Part shown: piece by piece, positions 27,951-38,282 of the stretch | Position numbering within the stretch: position 1 is the first letter of the stretch | Layout: every line of letters starts with the position of its first letter | Source of the DNA: Candidatus Venteria ishoeyi | GTDB taxonomy: Bacteria > Pseudomonadota > Gammaproteobacteria > Beggiatoales > Beggiatoaceae | Length of the DNA: 64,000 bases | Assembly: GCF_030378065.1 (NCBI RefSeq) | Contig: NZ_JAUCGJ010000008.1 | Coordinates: forward strand, 1 to 64,000 | Direction of reading: 5' to 3' | Notes under the pieces: model-generated | What the model was told of the DNA's origin: nothing | Seen by the model: the letters and a program-made list of their open reading frames with translations, nothing else | Database searches by the model: none | Position numbers and translations under genes: made by a program

Positions 27951-28525
27951 GAGGTTGTGGACTCCTCAACAGATGTGCCGTTTATCAAATTTGGCGATTG
28001 TTCGGGGCTGGGCCATGACCAACTTGAGGGGGTCATGGGTACTTCCACCATGTCAATACAATCAACCGGACAGGGTGGCAGGCAAAGCTCACAACCGGTA
28101 CATTCCTGCGCAATCACGGTATGCATCAATTTCGATGCCCCTAAAATAGCATCAACCGGACAGGCCTGAATACATAAGGTGCAGCCAATACACAGATCTT
28201 CATTAATGACTGCCAGCCTGTGTTTTTCTTCTTGAACCACTTCATCCATCGGCAAGGGTTCGCGATCCAGTAGCTGTGCAATATTTAACATTGTGCTTTC
28301 CCCACCAGGCGAACATAAATTAATAGGGGCATCCTCATTCACTATCGCCTCGGCATAAGGACGACAACCGGGATAAGTGCACTTGCCACACTGGGTTTGC
28401 GGCAACAATTCATCAAGCTGATCCACCACCGGATTACCCTCAACCCGAAAGCGCACCGAGGCATAACCCAGAATCAACCCAAAGCTCAGTGCCAGCCCAC
28501 CAGCAACCATTAATGCGACAAACAT
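27947..28525 (-). CDS. rnfB: Rnf electron transport complex subunit B (ferredoxin-like)
   Basis: A 192-aa protein with one N-terminal membrane helix, the Fe-S domain ([22 protein letters not shown] plus a later Cys) and a two-cluster ferredoxin domain ([16 protein letters not shown] and [16 protein letters not shown]). In the complex it relays electrons between RnfC and the membrane subunits. The usual rnfA gene is not upstream; instead a MORN gene ends exactly at the rnfB start (TGATG overlap). Full length and intact. Confidence 0.95.
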   Translation of the reverse strand: MFVALMVAGGLALSFGLILGYASVRFRVEGNPVVDQLDELLPQTQCGKCTYPGCRPYAEAIVNEDAPINLCSPGGESTMLNIAQLLDREPLPMDEVVQEEKHRLAVINEDLCIGCTLCIQACPVDAILGASKLMHTVIAQECTGCELCLPPCPVDCIDMVEVPMTPSSWSWPSPEQSPNLINGTSVEESTTS

Positions 28526-29355
28526 CAGCGTTTTACTTGCTGACCATGTTCAAACTTAACTTCATACATCGCACCATTGGCCCAGATCATCTTGCCATCA
28601 CCATGACGTTTATCATTTTCAAAGCCACCTTCATAACGATCACCATAAGCGGAAAACATGGTGCCAAGGCCATGACGCTGATCATCTTTGAACGCGCCTT
28701 CATAACGCTCTCCAGTTTTCCAGGAGTAAATACCCTGACCCGTACGCTGGTTGGTTTCCCAATCGCCCACATATTTATTGCCGGTTTCTTTCCAGGTATA
28801 GGAGCCGGTGCCATGACGGCGACCATTCAGGTATCCCCCCTCATAACGATCACCATTTTTCCAGATATAAACGCCTTTACCCGTGCGCTCATCATCTTTA
28901 AAATCACCGGTATAGACATCGCCATTATTCCACGCCAGCTTCCCCTTACCGGTACGGTTATCCGCCACAAAACTGCCTTCATAACGATTACCATTACTCC
29001 AGGCAAAAATGCCTTTGCCGGTGCGTTCGCCTTTTTCCCAGCGCCCCTCATAGCGGTTGCCATTAGTCCAGGTATATTTACCCTGCCCCTGACGCTCGCC
29101 ATTGAGATATTCTCCGGCATATTGATCTTTACTGTCTGCCCAGGTATAAATTCCTTTGCCATGACGCTTACCTGCTTTTAATTCACCTTCGTAACGATCA
29201 CCATTTGACCAGGTCGCAATGCCCTGACCTGAATAATCACCGCCAACCGCCTTACCATCAGGCGCTGTCAAGGTCATGGTCACATCTGCCTGGACATTGA
29301 GCGTCAGGCTCAGACCCAAATATAACAGGGAAATCAGGAATATCGGTGTACGCAT
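28525..29355 (-). CDS. Secreted MORN-repeat protein
   Basis: A 276-aa protein with a signal peptide (residues 1-23, ending NVQA). The rest is about ten MORN repeats of 23-24 residues with the pattern YEGx-KxxRxGKGxYxWxNGD, the last truncated ([13 protein letters not shown]). MORN arrays form elongated beta sheets that bind lipids or proteins. The stop codon overlaps the rnfB start by one base, so the two are translationally coupled, although the protein is periplasmic and its link to Rnf is unknown. Confidence 0.9.
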   Translation of the reverse strand: MRTPIFLISLLYLGLSLTLNVQADVTMTLTAPDGKAVGGDYSGQGIATWSNGDRYEGELKAGKRHGKGIYTWADSKDQYAGEYLNGERQGQGKYTWTNGNRYEGRWEKGERTGKGIFAWSNGNRYEGSFVADNRTGKGKLAWNNGDVYTGDFKDDERTGKGVYIWKNGDRYEGGYLNGRRHGTGSYTWKETGNKYVGDWETNQRTGQGIYSWKTGERYEGAFKDDQRHGLGTMFSAYGDRYEGGFENDKRHGDGKMIWANGAMYEVKFEHGQQVKR

Positions 29356-29480
29356 CGCTCACTCCTTAAAAAATGTTAAAATACAGATAAAGCTGTGGAA
29401 CCTAATATGACATCATAGTTTAGCAAGAAGTAGAGAATTCTTCAGTATTTACAGTCAAGCGTTACGCAAATATTAGGGTT

Positions 29481-29643
29481 TAGGAGTGAGAATGAAATAA
29501 GTGCAGGAACTGGGCGCAGGATTTTTATTCATTTTCAAGGCGTGAAAACAGGCGCATAGCAAGCTATGTAACTATTTTCACAACGCAGAAAATGGAGGAA
29601 AAGACCAGCCCAGTTGCTGAAGTTATAAAATTCTCGCTCCTTA
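29481..29643. repeat. Foldback repeat family A, copy 2 (inverted orientation)
   Basis: This is the reverse complement of the copies at 2611 and 49720. It starts TAGGAGTGAG and ends CTCGCTCCTTA, with the same internal ATAGC-AA-GCTAT cruciform. It lies in the spacer between the MORN gene and the permease gene. Confidence 0.88.
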
Positions 29644-29679
29644 GCAAGGTACAAATGAAAATCAGCATGCAGTAAAAGC

Positions 29680-29722
29680 AGTTTTTTTGCGTTTCAAATC
29701 TTCAAAACCTGCAAAAAAAACT
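29680..29722. repeat. Inverted repeat immediately before the permease gene
   Basis: AGTTTTTTTGC (29680-29690) pairs with GCAAAAAAAACT (29711-29722), with an A/T-run stem. The right arm ends one base before the proposed TTG start, so the structure would occlude initiation. Could be a regulatory hairpin or the edge of a repeat. Confidence 0.5.
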
Positions 29723-29723
29723 T

Positions 29724-30605
29724 TTGCGTAATACCCCTTATCTTTTTACAACATTAAATGGATTAAGACCATTGAGCAATCCTTTGCCCCCCATTCTAAG
29801 TTGGCCTCGAAGTTGGTTTTTTGCCACCAAAAATGGCCTCATTGAACCTCTGCAATATGCTTTTGCACATTATTCACTGCTATGGATGCTGGCAAAACGT
29901 GATATTGCCGGACGCACTTCCGGCACCGTGCTGGGTGCAGGCTGGTTAATACTACAACCCGGCCTGCAATTACTGGGCTTCTGGTTTTTAATGGATATGG
30001 TGCTACAGATACGTTTTCCAGGCCGGGTATCCTTTGTAGAATATTTTATTGTTGGTATGTTGACTTGGTTTTTTATTGCCGATGTCTTATCTCGCAGCCT
30101 GACCGTATTTCAGGAATATGCCAGTTTATACCAACGCGCCTTGTTTCCCCTGGCAATATTACCGCTGATACCCTTGCTCATGTCCGGTTTGATTTACACC
30201 CTGGTGAACGTCATCACCGCCACCTTAATGATTGGCCCTGCGGCTGCGCCTCTGGCCCTGTTTAATATGCTGGTTTTAATGTTGTGGCTGATTCCACTGG
30301 TTTATTTGCTTGCGGTTATCGGCATATTCCTGAAAGATCTGGGACAGATTTTTCCTTTTTTTATCACCCTGACCATGTATCTCACACCGATTTTATACAA
30401 ACCGGACATGATGCCAGATGCCATGCAATGGGTACTGGTGATTAATCCTTTTGCTGACATCATGAGCCTAATTCACGGCGGCTTACAGGATATGACGTGG
30501 AACGGGTACCATATTCTGCGCCCCGTTATACTCTGGCTGCTATTGCTGGGGCCTGCCTGGATGCTGTTTCGCCGCGCTGAACCGCATGTGCGGGAAATGC
30601 TGTAA
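29724..30605 (+). CDS. ABC-2 type transporter permease (polysaccharide export, Wzm-like)
   Basis: A 293-aa protein with about six membrane helices. Features of the ABC-2/Wzm family: LAKRDIAGRTSGTVLGAGWLI after an amphipathic N-terminus, the FVEYFIVGMLTWFF segment, and the C-terminal LTPILYKPDMMPDAMQWVLVINPF. The start is uncertain: TTG at 29724 is the first available and no ATG occurs until the first core helix. The partner ATPase (Wzt) is missing; the following gene encodes an unrelated secreted protein. It is probably part of a broken or split export locus. Confidence 0.82.
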   Translation: MRNTPYLFTTLNGLRPLSNPLPPILSWPRSWFFATKNGLIEPLQYAFAHYSLLWMLAKRDIAGRTSGTVLGAGWLILQPGLQLLGFWFLMDMVLQIRFPGRVSFVEYFIVGMLTWFFIADVLSRSLTVFQEYASLYQRALFPLAILPLIPLLMSGLIYTLVNVITATLMIGPAAAPLALFNMLVLMLWLIPLVYLLAVIGIFLKDLGQIFPFFITLTMYLTPILYKPDMMPDAMQWVLVINPFADIMSLIHGGLQDMTWNGYHILRPVILWLLLLGPAWMLFRRAEPHVREML

Positions 30606-30814
30606 GGCGAATAAGGCAAAGCCGCCATCCGCCATAAGGAAAAATTACACATCACTTTTTTCTTCAAGGTTTGAAAAAGTTGCTCATTGCAGAAAGTGTC
30701 AATTTATTTAGAGAGCAACACAATATCTCTGATGAGCTTTATTCTGAGATGCAGGCATATGCAGGCATTGCCTCGGAATAGTTTTGCAGCATTTTCAGGA
30801 TTAAGGTATCACTT

Positions 30815-33800
30815 ATGCTCAACAAACAATTAAGTCTGTTTTTATGGGGACTGGCGATATTAGTCACTAGCTTGGAAGTTGCAGCCGTTCCAAAGTTTGA
30901 GTCCGTTTCTTCTGCTTACTTCCCACAAATCACTACCATGACAGGCTCCACAGTTTCAGGTGGGGCAATGGCTGATCTTGATCATGACGGTGATTTGGAT
31001 TTAGCCATAGGCCAATTTGGCAGAATTTTATATTATGAAAACACAGGGAACGCCTTGTATGTGAATTTGGAAGAACGTTATGCTCGTGGTAATCCTTTTT
31101 ACGGGCCTGATGCTACACTTCCTCCTGTTGTCGATGTAGACAGCGGTGCTACACCTGCCTTGGTTGATTTTGATAAGGATGGCGATTTAGATCTGTTTGT
31201 TGGAAATGAGCAGGGAAAAATTTTTTATTATGAAAACAAAGGAAGTCCTCAACAAGCGGTTTTTGAAGCACAAGCAAATATAGAAAATCCATTTGATAGC
31301 ATGGATGTTGGTTTTTTTAGTGTACCTACTTTTGGAGATATTGATAATGATGGCGATATAGATGCATTCATTGGAGAGCAAGGGGGGACAGTAAAATTTT
31401 ACCGAAATACAGGAGCTGTTAAATCACCTAACTTTATTGAAGTTACGGGTGAAAATAATCCATTAAACCGGCTTTATGAAACACCATTAAGCGGAAAAAG
31501 CGCACCGTCTCTGATTGATTTTGATCAGGATGGAGATTTGGATCTCTTTATTGGAGAAGATAATGGTCAAACACGTTATTATTTAAATATAGGTTCTATA
31601 TTTAAACCAGAATACATAGAACAATTTGGTAATATTAATCCTTTTTCAGAATCCAGTTTATTATCTAATAGCATACCCACATTTGGTGACATAGATGCTG
31701 ATGGTGATTTAGATGCTTTTTTGCGTGGTGTATATTATGAAAATGTGGATAAGCATATTTTTTCTGAACAGAAGTTTATTAAACATACTGGTGAAAATAA
31801 CCCACTCAATAGTTTTAATAGCAGTATAGGGCAAAGACCTGCACCATTTTTTATTGATTTTGACAAAGATGGGAATCAAGATGTTATCGTTGGTTTATTA
31901 AATCCTCAATCGGGTATTCCTTTCTATCAAAATGTTAGCAACTCTATGGGTCTTAGATTCATAGAAAAAATTAAATCTGAAAGCCCTATTCAAATACAGT
32001 ATGACAACCGTGCAGTCTATCAATATCCAGTATATTTAGACATAGACAAAGATAATGATACTGATTTATTTATTGGTAATATTAATGGAACTATACAATT
32101 TTATGAAAATATTACTAGCAACTCATCTTCTCAATTTATAGAGAAATTTGATGCAGAAAATCCATTATCACTTGTCGAACTACAAGCTTATTATAACTTA
32201 CAAGGTGGTATACCTGCGGCTCCTGCTTTTTGTGATATTGATAAAGATGGAGATTTTGATGCTGTGATAGGGACTAATCAAGGCCATCTTTTATTTTATA
32301 AAAATATAGGAACACCTTATGTACCTAGCTTTATTGAACAGGACGAAACTCAAAACCCATTAAGTCGTATGAAATTTAACTCACTTGTCAGACCTGCTTT
32401 TGCAGATATGGATAAAGATGGCGATTGCGATCTGTTTATATCAAGTTCTGATCAAGCCGTGCATTATTATGAGTATATCAATACAGCTGAAAATCCTGTT
32501 TTTTTTCACCGTTCAAGTCCAACGGGTATATTTCCCAATATAGTTTCTGAATTTGCCACTATTACAGGAGTTTCTTTAGGAGATATTGACAATGACGGTG
32601 ATCTGGATGCCATTGTAGGTGAATGGAGCAACCTTGAACATTCTATCCACTTTTTTGAAAACCTTGGCAGTTCAATAAAGGCCTTGCCACCGGGTGATAC
32701 TTATGCAACTTCTCAAGCGGTTGGTTTAAGCTGTACCGCCTGCACAGCCATTCATTATACGCTTGATGGCACAACTCCCAGTTTAGAATCTCCCAAGTAC
32801 TCTGATAAAATTATTATTAAGGCCAACACCAACTTAAATTTTTCGGCAGTTAATGAGCAAGGCCAATTAGGTGAAATCAAAACCGAAACCTATACGATTG
32901 ATACCACACCACCAGAAATCGTAATTACTTACCCGCCCCAAAATTCTACCCAGACAAATCTGTCCAGTATCCAGGGAACAGCTTTTGATAACGGTACAGG
33001 TTTACATCACCTTGAACTGCAAGTACAGGTAGAAACGGCTGACGGGATACTCTATTTGACTGACAGTGTGGAAAACCCCTTGTCTGCTAACCCACGTTGG
33101 TTGACTTTACCTGCGCCGCAAGAAGAAACCTGGCGTTATGACTTTAATGCAATCACCTTACAAGGTATTTATACGATTACAGTGCGGGCTGTAGATGAAA
33201 CCAGTCATCGCAGTGACCACAGCATCAATATTCATAACCGCAACTTTACTGCAATCTCTTTAACAGCCAGCACACCAACTTTAGAAAACAAAGGTGATTT
33301 CAATTTGGCAGGCAAGGTCAATCGTTATCCGGCTACCAATGATGATTTAACAGGATTATCTGTAATTTTGACTGTCATCGCGTCTGATAATACTGAGACA
33401 ACATGGGAAACAAGCACTGACAGCCTTGGTTTTTTTTATTTTGATACACAAAATTTGCCGATCTTTGAACAAAAAGGGCAATACCAATTCCTTTCCCGTT
33501 TTGATGGCAGTCCCGCTTTAGAGTCCTCGCAGTCTTTGGAGCAATCAATATTAGTGGGGCAGTCGGCAGGTTATGCGATATTAGTGGAAGGCAAAGTCAA
33601 AGATGAGGAAGGGCTGGCAGCGCATAATAAAACCTTGTTGCGTATTTGGCGGCAGTTGAAAGAACGCGGATTTGATGATGAAAATATTTATCACTTTAAT
33701 TATGACAATACGCAAACTGGCGTTGATGCCATTCCCGACAAGGCGGACTTGCAGGATAAGGTGGAAAATTGGGCCGCGCAACGCCTGAATGGTTCCCCCG

Positions 33801-35737
33801 CACCTTTGTATATAATTATGGTCGATCACGGTAATCCTGGTGCTTTCATATTAAATTATGAACACATTACGCCACAAGAATTAAATACCTGGCTGGAAAA
33901 TCTGGAGGCGAATCTGGAAACGCCGGAAGCACTGGCAAGTCCACGTATCGTAATGCTGGGTGCTTGTTATTCCGGCAGTTTTATTCCTGAGTTGTCTGGG
34001 GAAGGGCGGATTATTATTACCAGTGCCACAGGTGATGAAGTCTCTTATAAAGGCCCGTTAGAAGCCGATGGTATCCGCAACGGTGAGTATTTCATGGAAA
34101 ACTTATTTCAACGTTTGGGCGCTGGTGATAATCTGAACACTGCTTTTATAAGCGCAACCCATGATACGGAATTATTTACCCGTAACAGTGCCAGCTTGCT
34201 CAGTGATTTTACTAACCGCTTCCATGACGACGCAGCACAGCATCCTCTGCTGGATGATAACGGCGATAGGAGTGGCAGTAATGTGTTGTACAGTGGCGGT
34301 GATGGCGACTTTGCGCAACAGATTAAACTGGGCGTGGGCGCGTCATATAGCAAGATTAACTGGGAAAATCTGTATATTACCCAGGTCACGGAAACCCTTA
34401 TTTTACCAGAGAATAAAAACCAAGCTTTGCTGTGGCTAGGTGTGAATGACTTCAACCGGACTGAAGCAGCAGCAATACAGATACGCGAACCCTTACCGCT
34501 GGAACTGTTGTGGAATGATAAATTCATTGCCAGTGAGCAGATAGAAATTGATTTGCCAGGGTATTTTCCTAAACTCAATGAAGCAACCGGGCGTTTTGAA
34601 TTTGCTTATGAGTATTTCGACAAACCCGGACGTTATGACATTTTGTATTATATCCATGATATCACCACACAAACCCTGGATAATCAGGGCCGCGTGGTTC
34701 ATAAAGGAGATATTTCCCCTATCCGTCATTCCGTGGTTTATAAACGGCTTCCCGCAAGCCAGAATAACCAACCGCCCAGCACATTTAGTCTGCTGTTCCC
34801 AGATGCCAATGGCAAAACGCAAACAGGTAAAAATCCGCAAACAGCTTTGCTGTTTGATTGGCAGGACAGCGTAGACCCGGAAGCCTGTTTAGTCACTTAT
34901 AATCTGGTAATTGCCACAGACGCTTCTATGCAATCTGTTATTTATCGGCAGGATGATTTACACCGTTCCATGAGTGCAATAGGTGGTGATGCTTTAGTCT
35001 GGGATGAGCAAGCCAAAGTATTTAGGGAAGGACTGAAAGACCAGATGACTTATTATTGGCTGGTTGAAGCGCTGGACTGCTATGGCGAACTGACACGCAG
35101 TGAAATTCGCTCATTCAAGCCAGATAATCCCGGTGAGGGCTGGGGTGAGAGTCCAGTGGAGTATAGTGTTGTAGGCGTTCTCGGCATAGATCCAGTGCCT
35201 ATTGTTACTGTAAGGCCTTCGGCTTCACAAAATGAACTTGAATCTATCGGACAAGGAAACAAGGGTATTTTTTTACCAAATTCCAGTGTACCCGCAATTG
35301 ATATCAGCGTGAGTGCGCTTGGTTTTCAGCCGACGACATTAACACTGACGCAAGACTCAGTTCCCCCTAATAATCAAGTTGTTATTGCCCAGGAACCTTT
35401 ATCCGTTTATTCGCCTGAGCAATTACAACTGGATATTCCTGCACTGAATGTAATGGATAGGGAACGCTTTAGCTTAACGCTGGCGTTGGCAGGTATGGAA
35501 GGTAATGTTGCACGTTTTATTTTACTGCCTGAAACACTTAAATCCGTGCATCAACAAATCAACAATGAAGCGGTTTTTGGTACATTAGAAGCGGGAGCTA
35601 ATACATTGTTGTTACCACTGGTGGAAGTACCATTTCCTGATGGTTCAGTGCAGAAATTCCGGGTGAAAATGTATTTGACGGATATGGAACCGGTGACTTT
35701 GAGTTTGGACTTGAAAGATGTGGTGCTTGTTCCATAG
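30815..35737 (+). CDS. Secreted FG-GAP repeat protein with C13/caspase-like peptidase domain
   Basis: A 1640-aa secreted protein. The signal peptide covers residues 1-24. Residues about 50-610 contain ten DxDxDGDxD calcium-binding loops of FG-GAP/VCBS repeats (e.g. DLDHDGDLDLAIG), forming a beta-propeller. About 625-690 is a CHB_HEX-type module (HYTLDGTTPS). Ig-like sequence follows to about 910. Residues 915-1150 are a legumain/caspase-like peptidase (family C13): IIMVDHGNPG with H1005 and VMLGACYSGSF with C1051. The C-terminal 400 residues include a fibronectin-like segment. No sortase or PEP-CTERM tail is seen. The dyad is intact, so proteolysis, perhaps of adhesins or of itself, is plausible but unproven. 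Confidence 0.87.
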   Translation: MLNKQLSLFLWGLAILVTSLEVAAVPKFESVSSAYFPQITTMTGSTVSGGAMADLDHDGDLDLAIGQFGRILYYENTGNALYVNLEERYARGNPFYGPDATLPPVVDVDSGATPALVDFDKDGDLDLFVGNEQGKIFYYENKGSPQQAVFEAQANIENPFDSMDVGFFSVPTFGDIDNDGDIDAFIGEQGGTVKFYRNTGAVKSPNFIEVTGENNPLNRLYETPLSGKSAPSLIDFDQDGDLDLFIGEDNGQTRYYLNIGSIFKPEYIEQFGNINPFSESSLLSNSIPTFGDIDADGDLDAFLRGVYYENVDKHIFSEQKFIKHTGENNPLNSFNSSIGQRPAPFFIDFDKDGNQDVIVGLLNPQSGIPFYQNVSNSMGLRFIEKIKSESPIQIQYDNRAVYQYPVYLDIDKDNDTDLFIGNINGTIQFYENITSNSSSQFIEKFDAENPLSLVELQAYYNLQGGIPAAPAFCDIDKDGDFDAVIGTNQGHLLFYKNIGTPYVPSFIEQDETQNPLSRMKFNSLVRPAFADMDKDGDCDLFISSSDQAVHYYEYINTAENPVFFHRSSPTGIFPNIVSEFATITGVSLGDIDNDGDLDAIVGEWSNLEHSIHFFENLGSSIKALPPGDTYATSQAVGLSCTACTAIHYTLDGTTPSLESPKYSDKIIIKANTNLNFSAVNEQGQLGEIKTETYTIDTTPPEIVITYPPQNSTQTNLSSIQGTAFDNGTGLHHLELQVQVETADGILYLTDSVENPLSANPRWLTLPAPQEETWRYDFNAITLQGIYTITVRAVDETSHRSDHSINIHNRNFTAISLTASTPTLENKGDFNLAGKVNRYPATNDDLTGLSVILTVIASDNTETTWETSTDSLGFFYFDTQNLPIFEQKGQYQFLSRFDGSPALESSQSLEQSILVGQSAGYAILVEGKVKDEEGLAAHNKTLLRIWRQLKERGFDDENIYHFNYDNTQTGVDAIPDKADLQDKVENWAAQRLNGSPAPLYIIMVDHGNPGAFILNYEHITPQELNTWLENLEANLETPEALASPRIVMLGACYSGSFIPELSGEGRIIITSATGDEVSYKGPLEADGIRNGEYFMENLFQRLGAGDNLNTAFISATHDTELFTRNSASLLSDFTNRFHDDAAQHPLLDDNGDRSGSNVLYSGGDGDFAQQIKLGVGASYSKINWENLYITQVTETLILPENKNQALLWLGVNDFNRTEAAAIQIREPLPLELLWNDKFIASEQIEIDLPGYFPKLNEATGRFEFAYEYFDKPGRYDILYYIHDITTQTLDNQGRVVHKGDISPIRHSVVYKRLPASQNNQPPSTFSLLFPDANGKTQTGKNPQTALLFDWQDSVDPEACLVTYNLVIATDASMQSVIYRQDDLHRSMSAIGGDALVWDEQAKVFREGLKDQMTYYWLVEALDCYGELTRSEIRSFKPDNPGEGWGESPVEYSVVGVLGIDPVPIVTVRPSASQNELESIGQGNKGIFLPNSSVPAIDISVSALGFQPTTLTLTQDSVPPNNQVVIAQEPLSVYSPEQLQLDIPALNVMDRERFSLTLALAGMEGNVARFILLPETLKSVHQQINNEAVFGTLEAGANTLLLPLVEVPFPDGSVQKFRVKMYLTDMEPVTLSLDLKDVVLVP

Positions 35738-35772
35738 CTTGTATATTGCCCATTAACCTAAAGCTCCTTAAT

Positions 35773-35805
35773 ATAAAACAGGTTTTATAATAAAGCCTGT
35801 TTTAT
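35773..35805 (+). terminator. Rho-independent-like terminator after the FG-GAP gene
   Basis: ATAAAACAGG (35773-35782) and CCTGTTTTAT (35796-35805) form a perfect 10-bp stem with a 13-base AT-rich loop. It is AT-rich and partly bidirectional, with only a short U-run. It lies 36 bases after the stop codon. Confidence 0.55.
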
Positions 35806-35919
35806 CTAAAGTTGAGTTTATAGCTACCATGATTTCTCCAGTGATTACCCAGGCTTCCACGCTGATATTAGCCCGTCCTCAGCCGCAATATAAGCAATTT
35901 CTTTATCAGCAAGATTGAA

Positions 35920-38250
35920 ATGATTAAAACTTTATCCAAAATCTTTGCTTTTATTCCACTTATCATAAGCACTGCTTACGCTTATGCTGAAATCACAGTG
36001 GATAATAGTCTCGGTAAAAGACAAACCTTATCAGGGCCAAATTTATATATCCAGGCTGATTTGGGACAGCAAAAAGGCAGCAACTTATTTCACAGTTTTG
36101 CAACATTCAATCTAAGCACTGGTGAGAATGCGGTATTTTCCGGCCCGGATACTGTTAAAAATATTATCAACCGTGTCACCGGTGGAGCGGCTTCGTATCT
36201 TGACGGCAGTCTGGTGTCTTTGATTCCTGATGCGGATATGTATTTTTTTAACCCGGCGGGCATCAAGTTTGGGCCAAACGCACGTTTGAACCTGCAAGGT
36301 TCATTGTATGCCAGTACGGCAGATTATCTACGCTTAACAGATAATGTCCGTTTTGAGACGGCTTTTCCTGAAAACAGCCACTTAAGTTCAGCCCCACCTG
36401 CCGCTTTTGGTTTTTATCAAGATGCGCCTGCCAGCATTGTCAAACAAGAAAGTTTTTTACTGGTACCCGCAGGTAAAACACTGGCTTTTATTGGTGGAGA
36501 TATTGAACTTCAGGATAGCTATGCTGCAATGCAAGAGGGTTTGATACTGAGCAGTTTTATCGCCGCATCGGGGGGAGAGATACGGCTAATCAGCATAGCC
36601 TCAGCGGGAGAAGTTTCGATAAATCCATCGGAAACGATAAATACGGATTCTGTGCGGTTCGGTACAATCCGCATAACGGATGATACGCTTGCCGAGAAAA
36701 GTCTTGAAAGAAAAATTGCTAACGTGGAGGTCAGCGGTTCAGGTAGCGGCAGGGTCTTGATACAAGGTGGAAAAATCATACTGAATAATGCTTATATTTT
36801 TGCAGATGCGCGAGGGAGAAAAGACAGTCGTGGTATACAAATTAATGCCACAGAAACCTTGATATTACGTAACGGCGCAAGAGTAACCGCCCAGGCTGTA
36901 GACAGGCCGGGTAGTACAGGAAATGCTGGAGATATTATTGTAAAAGCAGGGAATATCAAATTGCATCAGGCAAAAATCACCAGTTCCAGTGATACTGCTG
37001 GAAATGCTGGAAACATTGATATTGAAGCCGATAAATCGATAGAAGTTTCCGGTCAGTTTTTAGGTTTCAGTAGTGGGCTATCAACCGCGGTAAGCAGCAC
37101 CGGTAAGGGCGGAGAAATTATAATAAAAACCCCTGCGCTGATGGTTGCAGATGGTGCAGACATACGTTCGGATACACAGGGAAATGGTGATGCTGGTAAT
37201 ATTGATATTCAGGTTAAAACCTTGAATGTTAATTCCGGCGGACAGTTGTCAGTGATTGCAGGAAGCAGGACTCAGGCTGAAGGCAGCGGCAATGCAGGTG
37301 CATTAAAAATCAACGCAGCAGAAGCCGTTTATATCAACGGGAGAAAAGATAAAAACTACCCCTCTGCGTTACTCAGTAATGTATTCTCTAGCGGGAAAGG
37401 TGGAGAAATCATGGTTGATGCGCCTTTGCTCATAATAGAAAATAACGGGCTTATTCAGGCTGGTACGCAAAATACAGGTGCAGCAGGCAATATTATTATC
37501 AATGCGGATAAAATAAACATTGCTCAACATGGGCGATTAAGCACAGAGACTTTAGGAGCGGGTAAAGGTGGGGATATTCTTATTAACTCAAAACTTACTC
37601 AGTTAACAGAAAATGCTGTTATAGCCACCAGTTCCGGTAATAACATTGTCAATACTGGCGATAATAACCCAGGTTCTGAAAATAAGGCAGTCAGGACAAT
37701 TGAAAAACTGAACCTGGGTGATGCCGGTAATTTATACATTGATACTGACAACGGTGTTATCCAAATGCAAAACAGCAGCCTGCATACCTCCACCACACAA
37801 TCTGATGGTGGCAACATCACGCTGTCTTCACTGTCTTATCTGTATCTGGCAAACAGTGAAGTGAAAACCAATGTCAGTGCCGAAGAAGGTAATGGTGGTA
37901 ATATTAAAATCAATCAACCACAGTTTGCAGTTTTGCAGCATAGTGAAATTAATGCGGGTGCTATCGGTGGCAATGGTGGCAATATTTTTTTAACCGCTGA
38001 TTTTTTGGCACAGTCTACGGACAGTTTAGTGGATGCATCTTCCCAGAAACAAGTCGATGGTCAGATTGTGTTTAATGCCATTGATTTGGATGTGAGTGAA
38101 GCTTTGGTGTTGCAGGTGCAGCCTTTGGATATGCGCAATCAAGTAATGCAGGCTTGTGAATGGCGTGGGTTAGATGAGGTGAGCAGGATGCGTATTAGTA
38201 ACATTCAAGCAGTAGCGCCGCCGGATGCTTTACCTTGGAAGATAGAATAG
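35920..38250 (+). CDS. Filamentous haemagglutinin N-terminal domain (TpsA-like) adhesin
   Basis: A 776-aa exoprotein. A signal peptide ends near AYAE (25). Residues 26-160 are the TpsA secretion domain, with NIINRVTGGAASYLDG, then IPDADMYFFNPAGIKFGP and LNLQGSLYASTADYLRL, which form the family signature. The rest is right-handed beta-helix sequence with repeats of the type GNAGNIDIxA and GKGGEIxI, and ends in a short Cys-containing tail (MQACEWRGL) common in cyanobacterial and Beggiatoa-type relatives. The partner TpsB transporter is not in the window. It follows the FG-GAP peptidase on the same strand after a terminator. Confidence 0.9.
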   Translation: MIKTLSKIFAFIPLIISTAYAYAEITVDNSLGKRQTLSGPNLYIQADLGQQKGSNLFHSFATFNLSTGENAVFSGPDTVKNIINRVTGGAASYLDGSLVSLIPDADMYFFNPAGIKFGPNARLNLQGSLYASTADYLRLTDNVRFETAFPENSHLSSAPPAAFGFYQDAPASIVKQESFLLVPAGKTLAFIGGDIELQDSYAAMQEGLILSSFIAASGGEIRLISIASAGEVSINPSETINTDSVRFGTIRITDDTLAEKSLERKIANVEVSGSGSGRVLIQGGKIILNNAYIFADARGRKDSRGIQINATETLILRNGARVTAQAVDRPGSTGNAGDIIVKAGNIKLHQAKITSSSDTAGNAGNIDIEADKSIEVSGQFLGFSSGLSTAVSSTGKGGEIIIKTPALMVADGADIRSDTQGNGDAGNIDIQVKTLNVNSGGQLSVIAGSRTQAEGSGNAGALKINAAEAVYINGRKDKNYPSALLSNVFSSGKGGEIMVDAPLLIIENNGLIQAGTQNTGAAGNIIINADKINIAQHGRLSTETLGAGKGGDILINSKLTQLTENAVIATSSGNNIVNTGDNNPGSENKAVRTIEKLNLGDAGNLYIDTDNGVIQMQNSSLHTSTTQSDGGNITLSSLSYLYLANSEVKTNVSAEEGNGGNIKINQPQFAVLQHSEINAGAIGGNGGNIFLTADFLAQSTDSLVDASSQKQVDGQIVFNAIDLDVSEALVLQVQPLDMRNQVMQACEWRGLDEVSRMRISNIQAVAPPDALPWKIE

Positions 38251-38282
38251 GTGCTGAAAACTCCGAAGAACTTTTTTACCTC

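Noticed and set aside
28489-29181. 230-codon plus-strand frame rich in Ile/Thr/Phe opposite the MORN gene
   Set aside because: Its repetitive look is the antisense echo of the MORN repeats.
30671-30781. 36-codon plus-strand frame (TTG start; KKLLIAESVNLF, then SDELYSEMQAYAG) between the permease and FG-GAP genes
   Set aside because: It has protein-like composition, but no ATG, no well-placed ribosome site and no family match; it may be a gene remnant.
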